A stretch of DNA of 64,000 nucleotides, taken from assembly GCF_964355755.1 (NCBI RefSeq), contig NC_092676.1, forward strand, positions 4,942,288-5,006,287, in the 5' to 3' direction. The number at the start of each line of letters is the position of its first letter. The first letter of the stretch is position 1. Shown here in pieces: positions 48,001 through 56,712 of this stretch. The translations under genes were made by a program, and so were the position numbers. Origin of the DNA: Antedon mediterranea (taxonomy: Eukaryota > Echinodermata > Crinoidea > Comatulida > Antedonidae). The notes beneath the pieces were generated by a model, which searched no databases, was not told where the DNA came from, and saw only the letters and a list, made by a program, of their open reading frames with translations.

Positions 48001-48106
48001 AAACATTGATTGAACAATAACTTACCCAGAACCCCACACCTATAACAAAGAAAAAATATAAAATAATGACAACGATGTCAGCGGCAGTCATTCCTTCGTA
48101 GCCCAT
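36070..48106 (-). CDS. SLC5A1-like: SGLT-type sodium/solute cotransporter (SLC5 family), 13 coding exons, 642 aa
   Basis: Plasma-membrane Na+-coupled symporter of the SSS family; substrate probably a sugar or polyol. Exons in gene order: 48106-48026, 46657-46481, 45515-45351, 45052-44947, 43705-43625, 43156-42942, 42800-42665, 41606-41499, 40617-40467, 39513-39345, 38331-38116, 36792-36672, 36272-36070. All have GT/AG borders and phases agree; total 1929 nt. The ATG follows an in-frame TAG. Family motifs: [101 protein letters not shown] and a terminal membrane segment ending GFYA-stop. Length is near human SGLT1 (664). The N-terminus is about 25 residues shorter. Which SLC5A paralogue it is cannot be settled here. 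Confidence 0.95.
36417..36483. repeat. Inverted repeat, right arm, in the last SLC5A intron
   Basis: Reverse complement of 35808-35874 with about two differences. The two arms bracket the terminal SLC5A exon (36070-36272). Confidence 0.8.
36901..37048. mobile_element. MITE family A copy in SLC5A intron
   Basis: From AAACCCTGTATACACTATTAAAC to GTGCAGATAGAGCTTA; the inner part is GATGTGCCCATATATGGAC and CACTACCATATTT. Confidence 0.8.
37475..37546 (+). tRNA. tRNA-like pseudogene or SINE head (anticodon loop TAC)
   Basis: Box A TAGTCGAGTGG (37482-37492) and a perfect box B GGTTCGAATCC (37526-37536) sit at tRNA spacing. A 5-6 bp anticodon stem (TAGAC/GTCTA) closes a 7-nt loop TTTACAT, anticodon TAC (Val). 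The acceptor strands do not pair and the T stem needs a bulge. I therefore read it as a decayed tRNA or tRNA-derived SINE head rather than a working gene. Confidence 0.45.
37812..38030. mobile_element. Degenerate TIR-element fragment in SLC5A intron
   Basis: Contains CGACGAGCCCGTCTTGTCTGGAC and GTCCAGACGAGACGGG-like inverted pieces and the GACCAATCACAAGCG segment found in family B. Ends are unclear; probably a related or truncated element. Confidence 0.4.
38332..39344. other. SLC5A intron between exons 10 and 11
   Basis: Mostly unique AT-rich sequence. 38539-38660 and 38840-38905 carry pieces (ACCACCTCTTATTCAGGACC, CCCCTTACGGG) resembling fragments near 17500 and 62720. Confidence 0.4.
39485..39697. 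repeat. 71-bp tandem triplication spanning a splice acceptor
   Basis: Three near-identical 71-bp units start at about 39485, 39556 and 39627. On the minus strand the unit contains intron sequence, the 3' splice site (TTTTCCACAG) and the first ~28 nt of SLC5A exon 10. The true exon uses the unit nearest 39513. The other two are decoy acceptors whose use would read into TGA shortly after GCGATTAG. Confidence 0.9.
39823..40384. mobile_element. Nested cluster of MITE family B copies
   Basis: At least four TGGTTCCCACTA-type ends (39829, 39906, and inverted GTGGGAACCACGCTTA near 40045 and 40210), plus a closing AGAGGGAACCAAGCTTA at 40378, occur in about 550 bp. The inner copy 39900-40062 splits an outer copy. 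The pair ACGTAAGAAAATGC (about 40090) and GCATTTTCTTATGTTGCG (about 40320) marks another inverted pair. Confidence 0.75.
40800..40957. mobile_element. MITE family B copy in SLC5A intron
   Basis: A well-preserved copy: TAAAGCTTGGTTCCCACTAG and CTAGTGGGAATCAAGCTTA termini, with CCAATGACAAGCGACAG and ATCGCTTGTGATTGG forming the inner stem. Confidence 0.9.
41098..41390. mobile_element. MITE family D copy in SLC5A intron
   Basis: AAAGATGTATTGTATTTT at one end, TTTAGGGGACAATACCCCTTTAAT at the other. It shares a GGCAGTCAATTTGACTATTTTTTGCTTTAAATT centre type with 11748-12046. Confidence 0.6.
41645..41740. mobile_element. MITE family B, internal fragment
   Basis: CGACCAATCACAAGCGACGG and CGAACTGTCGCTTGTCATTGG form the family's inner stem. 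The outer ends are missing. Confidence 0.6.
41757..41985. mobile_element. MITE family D, reversed partial copy
   Basis: Carries the reverse complement of the family D body, including TAAATTGTCTGTCAGACAATGG and AATTTAAAGCAA-type sequence, just downstream of the + copy at 41098. Confidence 0.5.
42200..42400. repeat. Interspersed repeat, copy 1 (SLC5A intron)
   Basis: Shares TCCCAGACGTTTTTTGGGTC, GAGTTTCCA, TTCACAAAACTGTC and GGGCTAGAGCAGC-type segments in the same order with 52846-53005. Size and lack of obvious TIRs suggest a SINE-like element, but I see no clear tRNA boxes. Confidence 0.6.
43266..43403. mobile_element. Small TIR element (138 bp) in SLC5A intron
   Basis: Perfect 13-bp inverted termini TACGGGGCGCCGT / ACGGCGCCCCGTA. 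The interior contains TTTACAAACGATGGTTTGTC and TTTACAAACCCTGGTTTGTAG. A diverged shorter relative sits at 43833-43884 (TACGGGCGCA ... TGCACCCCGTA). Confidence 0.8.
43476..43552. mobile_element. MITE family B, left fragment
   Basis: AAAGTTTGGTTCCACGCAAGGACGCAACGC plus a GATGGATTATTC piece; the right half is missing. It ends about 70 bp from SLC5A exon 5. Confidence 0.55.
44091..44293. mobile_element. TIR element with ~17-bp termini (203 bp) in SLC5A intron
   Basis: TAAAGGGCCTTTCACACCTG at the left and CAGGTGTGAAAGGCCCTTTATA at the right are near-perfect inverted repeats. Subterminal CCGGCACGGTTCCG / CGGAACCGTGCCGG also pairs. Locally GC-rich and noncoding. Confidence 0.85.
44640..44812. mobile_element. 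MITE-like family C copy in SLC5A intron
   Basis: Ends GTGTTACGCCACTGC; the interior GAGGAAAAACAGGCATCAAAAT and CCCGAGGCCTCCAGGATTGGAGG matches the copies in PRDM1 intron 2. The left end is degraded. Confidence 0.65.
45640..46235. repeat. 15-bp minisatellite in SLC5A intron 2
   Basis: About 38 copies of GGACAACTACCCCTC/TCTCGGACAACTACC variants. The 15-bp period keeps frames open (170 codons on +, 63 on -), giving simple Thr/Arg/Pro/Ser or Gly/Ser/Cys repeats. It lies inside an intron of a gene on the opposite strand and is not a coding region. Confidence 0.93.
46658..48025. other. SLC5A intron 1
   Basis: AT-rich, with a TAATAA microsatellite at 47405-47460. No other gene or element recognised. 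Confidence 0.45.
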
Positions 48107-48689
48107 ATTGTAAAATGATGTAGGCCTAGTCTAACAATTCTTATGTTGCAAGTTGAAGTATGTCAGCTAGTGCAGCTAGCTCAGAATCAGATCAAAATGT
48201 AGCTCACAGATCATACAATCTGACAGGTGACAAGCTCCGTTGGCCCTGGGGACCTGGCCTTGTGTAATTTATTGGTGTTAGACCTAAGCATACCATTGCC
48301 TGATTGGTGCTTAAGTGTGGGTGTGAATATAACATATCTTTTAAATTATTCGTTTTAAAGACCATCAAAATATTATTAATATGTCCTTTATCGGGTCGGT
48401 GGTACAAAGTTCTGTTTGTTCATGACTGTTGTGAGTGAAGTTCCTGTGTTTTGATTTCAAAGTATAATAATATATCGTATTGTATACTCATATATTAATG
48501 ATGATATGATATTTTCCATTTCTATTGTAATTATGTTATTTGCATTGCTGTTTCGGCGCCACGTCTATCTATTTGTTTTGTGTCAATTTATATAGCGCCA
48601 TAGCATTCATAATAATAAACAAGAAATATTTCTTACAAAAAACGCCGCGTAACAGTCTTCATTAATCTAATATAATAGGTATCTTTATT

Positions 48690-48925
48690 AATAGAGATAT
48701 CTCTATTAAAAACTAAGATATCTTAGTTTTAAATAGAGATATCTTAGTTTTTAATAGAGATATCTTAGTTTTTAATAGAGATATCTATATTAATAGAGAT
48801 ATCTTTATTAATAGAGATATCTCTATTAATAGAGATATCTCTATTTAAAACTAAGATATCTCTATTTAAAACTAAGATATCTCTATTAATAGAGATATCT
48901 CTATTAATAGAGATATCTTAGTTTT
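48690..48925. repeat. Palindromic GATATC satellite, array 1
   Basis: Tandem mix of two ~16-18 bp modules, AATAGAGATATCTCTATT (self-complementary) and AAACTAAGATATCTTAGTTT (self-complementary), with every half able to pair with its neighbours. GATATC recurs about every 16-18 bp. Confidence 0.92.
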
Positions 48926-50077
48926 GTTTCCGGTTCAGTGTTTTATGGGTAATACGATTTTCCATCTGTGACTGAGGTAAGGTCAAGTTCCTATATTGTT
49001 AACATGTAATATAGAGGCTATAATGAAATAAAATGGAACAGAGGCAGAAACAGAATGTTTCAGAAAAAATGATGAGGCTTATAATGAGCACATAAACACT
49101 TTCCATAAAGATAAAAACCATTGTATTTGATCACTATTTTATTATGGATGATAGAAGTTTCTATGTACAATTTTGAATAAGTTTTCGTGAAATAGCTTGG
49201 TGGATAATGCCGATCATTTTGAATGATAAGACAAAATTGAAATACCTCTAGTTTTCTAGAAATTTCACTCTTATTTATCTGGTTCGCGGTCAATGCCTAT
49301 AGAAAATTGTTTATAAAATACGTGTTATTCCAGGTACAGTCAGTGGGGAGGAGTAGAAGATGTAGATGAAGAATTGTTATCTCCATGTTTGTAAAACGAA
49401 AAATAAATTTAAACCTGAACACGTCGATACTCATTGCAATGAAACCGACTGTCGTCCTTTTGAGCTGTCTTATTTTATACAATATACTATTAATCGGAAA
49501 GGGAAAACATACTATTTCGGAGAGAGCGCACCACATATTTATTAATTATTTATTTCGTTTTCTTTCAGTAGGGTAGCCCTCTTAGAAATAATATAAAAAC
49601 TGCTCTTCCGATCCCGAGGGGTCCTACGACATGCACATTTCGTTTTCTTATAGTAGTGTAGCCCTCTCAATCAGTAATAATATAACAAAGTTTATGATGT
49701 CGATGCGTGTCCCTTTTCACTTCTTTGCTCGTTTTTTAACCTTCAAATGCTCGGTATAACTATAAGAAGAGTTCACATCCCTTAGATCTGCCTTTTAATG
49801 ATATGTTAAATGCATGCAACGTTTAGTACTTTTGTACAGTATTACAGCTCGAAACTCCACGAAATTAATACAGTACAATATCGGCTCTCAACAATTTAAT
49901 TCTTGTATTTTTCAGTTTTTGTAGCACTGTAGCTTATACCTGTTTGACCTAGAAATCAACAACTATAAACACCTTGGTGGGATGTCCCTAATGGGTCATT
50001 AATCTTCCATTCTCAATGACACACTTCCACCACATTCACAACTATACCATTCCCTACATACTTTGCAACAGGAAACA
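48926..50077. other. Unique stretch between two palindromic arrays
   Basis: About 1.15 kb of AT-rich sequence with no recognised gene. A short duplicated piece (TTCGTTTTCTTNNAGTAGNGTAGCCCTCT) occurs at 49554-49585 and 49640-49670. Confidence 0.4.
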
Positions 50078-50650
50078 AAACTAAGATATCTCTATTAATA
50101 GAGATATCTCTATTAATAGAGATATCTCTATTAATAGAGATATCTCTATTAATAGAGATATCTCTATTAATAGAGATATCTTAGTTTGTAATAGAGATAT
50201 CTTAGTTTTTAATAGAGATATCTCTATTAATAGAGATATCTCTATTAACTAAGATATCTCTATTAAAAACTAAGATATCTCTATTTAAAACTAAGATATC
50301 TTAGTTTTTAATAGAGATATCTCTATTAATAGAGATATCCTTATTAATAGAGATATCTCTATTTAAAACTAAGATATCTTAGTTTTTAATAGAGATATCT
50401 TAGTTTTTAATAGAGATATCTTAGTTTTAAATAGAGATATCTCTGTTAATAGAGATATCTCTATTTAAAACTAAGATATCTTAGTTTTTAATAGAGATAT
50501 CTTAGTTTTTAATAGAGATATCTTAGTTTTAAATAGAGATATCTCTGTTAATAGAGATATCTCTATTAATAGAGATATCTCTATTTAAAACTAAGATATC
50601 TCTATTTAAAACTAAGATATCTCTATTAAAAACTAAGATATCTCTATTGC
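50078..50650. repeat. Palindromic GATATC satellite, array 2
   Basis: Same two modules as 48690-48925, about 33 GATATC cores over 570 bp. Sub-blocks such as TTAGTTTTAAATAGAGATATCTCTGTTAATAGAG are duplicated, indicating block-wise expansion. Confidence 0.92.
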
Positions 50651-51374
50651 TTGAATAAATGACAGCTTGGCGCGCCATAGTTAGCCGATATCTTGAGCAT
50701 TTGACTCATGTGTCAACCTGTAACACAAATCATTCTTCAAAATCTAAAGAAAGGACCTCACACATCTTTTTTGTGAGTGATACACTATGGATATGCCCAC
50801 GGAAATAATATGTGGACATTGCAAACAATCATAGGCCTACAGTAACAAACATACCATGGCTAATAAGCATAACATTCAGACTTGTTTGTTTTCTAGTGGA
50901 TTTTTATTTACTTTAGCATGTAGAATAAAACTAGTAACTGTGGCTATATTAATAATTATACTGATTATCCTTGATGTTATCGCGTCTAATAATAAAATAT
51001 TTTGTTGTTGATAAGCCCAATTTTTCAGCCTTGATTTTAGGCTACATTTTGAACGGAAGTATTTATTTGTTGATAAGCCCAATTTTGCAGTCTTAATATG
51101 ACCCTTCCACAGTGCATTTTACATGATATTGACCGAGGGTTTTTACGCCTATAGCCACTGATCAATACCATAATTAATGTACTTTTTTAAATGAATATTG
51201 AAATGTTTCAACATACCCAATTCAAAAAAACGGTCCGTTTTCGAGTTCAATCTTTTGATTATTAGAGAGGTTGGAGTTTCATTTTGAACGAAAGTATTTA
51301 TTTGATTGATAAGCCAAATTTCTAGTCTAATGATTTGAGATTCAACGGGTTTTGCTTTCAATTGTATAATAATA

Positions 51375-51512
<138 letters not shown>

Positions 51513-51744
51513 TAATATTAAGTATAATTATGAATTCACCAACACTTTCAGGCCCAATAACAATGATCCCGGGCCCGAGTTTTTGTAGACCGGACTTCCA
51601 TGCACAGCCACATGTTAAGGAATATGAATCTCTTTATGATTTTAATATGGTTCGAAATGATATTACACAACAACGATTAGACAGCAACTGTGCAAGAGTC
51701 CAACTAATAAAATCGGAATGATCAATTAATTGAACATTTACAGC

Positions 51745-52116
51745 ATAAGGCCCATACACTAGGACGATAACGATTGACAATAAATAGACAAATGTGCATT
51801 TTTAATACATAAACCAAAAGAAATATAAGCAATTCCTTTGATGAAAATTATATTTTCACACGTCCAATCAAATGACGTCATGATTAGTAAGACCAATAAT
51901 ATCGTGACAATACAGCGATTTTATTGTTTTTATTTATCATGACGTCATTTGATTGGAATTTGAAAAACATTATTTTTATCAAAGACAGCATAAATGATTA
52001 TCCTATACTATAGGTCTAGAACGAAAACCTTTCTAATTTCTTTTGGTTTATGTAAAAAAATGCATGCTATATATTTATCGTCCGTCGTTATCGTCATAGT
52101 GTAATTGGGCCTTTAT
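51745..52116. mobile_element. TIR element, ~370 bp
   Basis: Left TAAGGCCCATACACTAGGACGATAACG and right CGTTATCGTCATAGTGTAATTGGGCCTTTAT are imperfect inverted termini. Inner pairs CCAATCAAATGACGTCATGA / TCATGACGTCATTTGATTGG form a further stem. Noncoding. Confidence 0.8.
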
Positions 52117-52845
52117 ACAAAAAAAATAAATTGATTACGAAGTTACATGTCATTTTCACCTATCACCAAAAAACTAACCTTTTCAACACTAATTAATTGT
52201 TACGAAGCCAATTTATATTATATATTTCATTAAAACTGAACTTTACGGTAAATGAAGAGTAAGTATCAGTTAATATGAATAATATAACTAGTAGGTCTAT
52301 GAACTTGCGTCCAGACACAGAACTGTGACATTACTATCATAAATGTTGAAACCACTTATAAACCTTTTTTTAAAGAAAATATAATTGTGTTAGGAGAAGG
52401 CTAATAAACAAATAGATAATGTACAAACCTTTTTCTGGATTAATTAATGGAGCAGGCGTTCCTAATAATCTGCTGCTGCTACCTAGACTGATTGTTCACC
52501 TTCTGACGATAATTGATTGGACCCCCCACGGCATCTGATAACCAAAAAAAAAAAATTTACCAGGACTGTTTCAATGATTTAATATCTGACGGCGTATTAT
52601 TATAACATTGGCCTAGATTGACAGTCAAAAGAAAGTCATTGTAAATACCTCCCTTTATGTTGACAGAGCCAAAATAAAGTTTTGACCATTATCGAATGAT
52701 TATTTGACAGTGACTTATTATAATACCGGCCTGGTTGACAGCAAAAACGAAGTTATTATTTATTGAACAAGATTTTACAGATTTCTGTCTACATCTCAAT
52801 AATACTGTATTATCAGCAAAGGCTTTCATATAGACTCTCTTCTCC

Positions 52846-53010
52846 CAGACGTTTTTTGGGTCCAGCAGCTACCTATAAATTATAGTCGAGTTTCCAAATT
52901 CACAAAACTGTCAGCCTTAGATACTAAAGCTACCGCTATGAAACAGCTTATTAATGAATGTGTCCTCCTGGGACATAGCTGGCTAGAGCCGCGGCGCGAA
53001 AAGGTGTTCT
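52846..53010. repeat. Interspersed repeat, copy 2
   Basis: Matches 42200-42400: TCCCAGACGTTTTTTGGGTC at the start, TTCACAAAACTGTC in the middle, CTGGGACATAGCTGGCTAGAG near the end. Confidence 0.65.
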
Positions 53011-53464
53011 ACTAATCTATAGGCTACATTTAAAAGTCAACATCAGTGTTCCTGCAACGAGGTGATTTATAACATTTTTAAAACGTTGTATGGCATCGGG
53101 TACGAATTAACAATATCGCATAATGCGCGATATCAAAGAATGAAATGCACTATTTGCGTACCATATAATTTTGTAATCAAACGTATGCAATGCACTATTT
53201 GCGTACCATATAATCGTTTAATTCAACGTGTGTAATGCACTAATTGCGCACCATATCATTTTTTTAAATTACAAAACCAAAACAAAGTGAATATCGCGGC
53301 TACTTTGAAATGGATTTTGAAATGACTCATTTCTAATTTTCAATTAATAGCTAAGAATACGGATTGAGATTGTAAATTGCTGTATTTCTGCAGTTAAAAT
53401 GAAGGTATTTGACATTAACACGATTTAATAGCGATATTTGAATGTTCTTTTAGTAGAAAACATA

Positions 53465-54210
53465 GGTTAGGCGCTAGGCCTAGCCTAGCTAGGCCGGATG
53501 CTAGTCAAGTCGCCCCATCGCAAAGTCGCCCCATACAAAGTCGCCCCAAAACAAAGTCGCCCCGACACAGTCGCCCCATCGCAAAGTCGCCCCAACGCAA
53601 AGTCGCCCCAACGCAAAGTCGCCCCATCGCAAAGTCGCCCCATCACAAAACGCCCTATCGCGGCTCATACCTATGAGCTGGTATCCACGCGTAGGTTGAA
53701 GAAAGATTCGTAATTGTGGCTCTGGTAACTAATTTTAAAATCATATTAAATTAACATTTTCGAAACTATAAATCAGGGATAATCTTTTTGGAACTTTCAA
53801 ACAAGGGACTATTTTTTTAATGATTTTTAAAAAGCACATCACTCCATTAAAACCTGTAAAATAAAAATTAAAACACAAATTATGTATATAATAGGATAAA
53901 CATTATAATGTATACGACATTTAGCGCGACCAAAGTAACAACGCGATCAATGTCAAACGCAACCGATATGATTAAAACCGTGGGCGACTTTGCGATGGGG
54001 CGACTTTGCGTTGCGGCGACTTTGCGATGGAGCGAATTTGCGATGGGGCGACTTTGTAATGGGGGGACTTTGCGATGGGGCGACTGTGCCGGGGCGACTT
54101 TGTTTTGGGGCGACTTTGCGATGGGGCGACTTTGTATTGGGCGACTTTGTATGGGGCGACTTTGCGATGGGGCGACTTGACTGGATCCCGCTAGGCCTAG
54201 CTAGAGAACT
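53465..54210. mobile_element. Element with terminal inverted 16-bp minisatellite arrays
   Basis: 53508-53650 holds about nine copies of a 16-bp unit (GTCGCCCCATCGCAAA); 53976-54175 holds about 13 in the opposite orientation. The outer flanks CTAGGCCTAGCCTAGCTAGG and CCTAGCTAG... also pair. The middle (53670-53970) is AT-rich and unrelated. Tandem repeats as terminal inverted repeats are a known TIR-element architecture. Confidence 0.75.
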
Positions 54211-54226
54211 AGCTAGGCTAGAGGCT

Positions 54227-56243
54227 GGGTCTGTCACGATAAATATGGTCCGGGGCCAAAATCGGTCCGGCCGGACCAGTTTTGGCTCTAAAATTGTGGC
54301 CAAAAGCAGATATATATTAGTAAGTTATCTTGTCGGATAAATACTATAAATAAATGTATTTTATCTAAAAACATGACTTAGGTGTTCACTCATATTTCGG
54401 CCTGCCACACACTCACATGAACGGGTATGAGACGCTGATATTGCCAGCTAGATTTTATTTATGATTGAGGCCTTTTTCATTCCTCAGCCTAATTAATATT
54501 GGATAATTGTTTTATAATAATTGTATTGAATTGATATATTGATTGATTAATCATAAATAATTAATAAATTAAATTGTTTTTAACATCATGGGGAAACGAA
54601 GATGTTAAAAAAGAACAAAATGGATTAAAAACAGGTAGAGATACATATTATATTGTATACAAAAAGCCTAACAATTAGTACTAATTGTTGATGAGTTACT
54701 ACTAATAATGATAATAAAAAAAACAGGCTTAATTTATAATATTAAAATAACAAATAAAACCCCGTAGTGTTTGTCAGCAGCGTTTGATACAGTTGATCAC
54801 CAAAGACTGATAACCCGTCTGAGAAATCGCATTGGCATAAATGGTGTTGCTCTTAACTGGTTCCAGTCATATCTTACAGGAAGCTAGTCTGTATCAATGA
54901 TGCATTCTCAGATGAAGCTTGCCTGGAATATGGTGTACCACAGGGGTCAGTAATTGGGCCTGGCCAGTTTTCCATTTATAAGCTTCCCCTTGGTGACATT
55001 ATTCGCAAACACAGTCTACATTTCCATTTCTATGCAGATGATACACAGATTTATGTGTCAGTAAATCCAGTGCAAAGGGATGTTGCTGCAGCAATCAGTA
55101 AGATGGAAGCCTGTATAGAAGATGTTCGCAATTGGATGACAACAAATTACCTAAAGTTGAATGATGGAAAGACAGAGTTTATTATCGTCGGGTCTAAATG
55201 TAACATCTCCAAAATCAACATCACACATATCAGAATCGGAAACTCTAACATCGCTCCCTCATCGGTGGTCCGGAATCTGGGAATCATGCTGGATAGTAAT
55301 CTCACTATGGAAGCACAAATAACAACTGTATCCAAAGCAGCATGCATATCGATTAGGAACCTTGGTCGTATTCGCGGTAATCTTAACGAGAAAACAGCTG
55401 AATTGATTGTACACTCATTTGTCACTTCTAAAATTGACATTGGTAATGCCTTGTTGTTTGGCATACCAAAATCTCAAATACAACGTTTGCAGCGCTTGCA
55501 AAATATGGCAGCTAGAATTGTAACTTATACAAAATCAAACGCTCACATAACTCCTGTCCTGATGGATTTGCATTGGTTGCCTGTTCAACAACGTATTAAG
55601 TACAAACTTGCGTTGTTTGTATTCAAGATCCTAAATGACAGTGCTCCTGCTTATTTATCTGACCTTGTGGATCGTTACGAATCATCCCGCAGAGGCCTAC
55701 GATCATTGTCACAAAACCTTCTTCAAGAGCGTAGAGCGAAAAATCAGTGGGGTCAGAGATCTTTTTACGTTGCGGCCGCAAGTGTATGGAACAGCTTACC
55801 AGCAACAGTTAAATGCTCAACTAGTCTAAACAGTTTCAAGACCAACCTAAAGACGTCGCTATTCGCTGATGTCCTTGCACGTTGTTAATGCACAAAGCGC
55901 CATGAGCGCCACATGGGTGGAGGATACCGGCGCTATATAAGTTTTCATTTATTATTATTATTAATATAATGACTAATCCTGGCCTTTTTTTAATGATATT
56001 GATATATACATTATGACTCATTTTGCGCACCATATATTTGTAAGACCGGACCATATTTGGCGGCCAAAAACAGTCCTACTGCCCGGACCGATTTTATCCA
56101 GGCCGGACCAGTTTTGGCGGCCAAAATTGTTCCGGCCGGACAGGTTTTGGCAGCCATAAATGGTCCCCCGGACTGATTTTGGCAGCCAAAACTGGTCCGC
56201 CGGACCGATTTTGGCCCGGACTGATTTTGGTGTGACAGGTCCC
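54227..56243. mobile_element. TIR element with CCGGACC repeats, split by a LINE
   Basis: Left end GGGTCTGTCAC (54227), right end GTGACAGGTCCC (56243). Inner flanks on both sides carry repeats of CCGGACCAGTTTTGGC and GCCAAAACTGG type (54250-54308; 56045-56230). The LINE remnant at 54770-55968 lies between, so the LINE most likely inserted into the TIR element. Confidence 0.6.
54770..55968 (+). pseudogene. CR1-superfamily LINE reverse transcriptase, 5'-truncated remnant
   Basis: Starts inside the RT domain at [10 protein letters not shown] (about 54775), with [16 protein letters not shown], then a frameshift/stop near 54883. It resumes with YGVPQGSVIGP and FYADDTQIY, the RT catalytic box. A 277-codon open frame (55055-55888) carries NWMTTNYLKLN, VRNLGIMLDS and HWLPVQQRIKYKLALFVFKIL, typical of the C-terminal half of CR1/L2/Rex-type RTs. 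The 3' tail is GGCGCTATATAAGTTTTC plus (TTA)n. 5' truncation and a frameshift mean it is dead. Confidence 0.85.
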
Positions 56244-56712
56244 TAATTTAATGGGAACTGGAATCGTCGGGTTTAGTTTTAGGCCATTTTATGCGGTTAA
56301 TGCGATGCTTGGCCGGAACAAACCGTAGACCTAATAATATTAAATACTGTACTCTGTCTGTAGTTAGTAGTCTACCTCTAGGTAACCAGCTTTATAAAAA
56401 TATTTAATTCGAAAATCGAACTTTAATTTAATAATAGGCCTAGATGCAAAATTTAGGCCTAGCCTAGCCTATATAGGCCTAAGCCTACTAATTTCAGGCA
56501 TAAATAAAGTATTTTTGTGGTTCTTCAAATAATTTTAAATCTTTTATTAATAATTATTATATTAAATTCCTTTTTTTATTAATTTTATTATGACATTTAT
56601 TTCTATCATATACTATTATTATACTCTTACTATATTATTCCCTCTACTAGGCCTACCTTAGTACTAGGGCTGTAATAATAACTTTAATAACCATGTTTCT
56701 TTTGTTTCACAG

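Noticed and set aside
53498-54340. Open frames with Ser/Pro/Lys or Gly/Asp/Arg repeats
   Set aside because: They are products of the 16-bp inverted minisatellite arrays.
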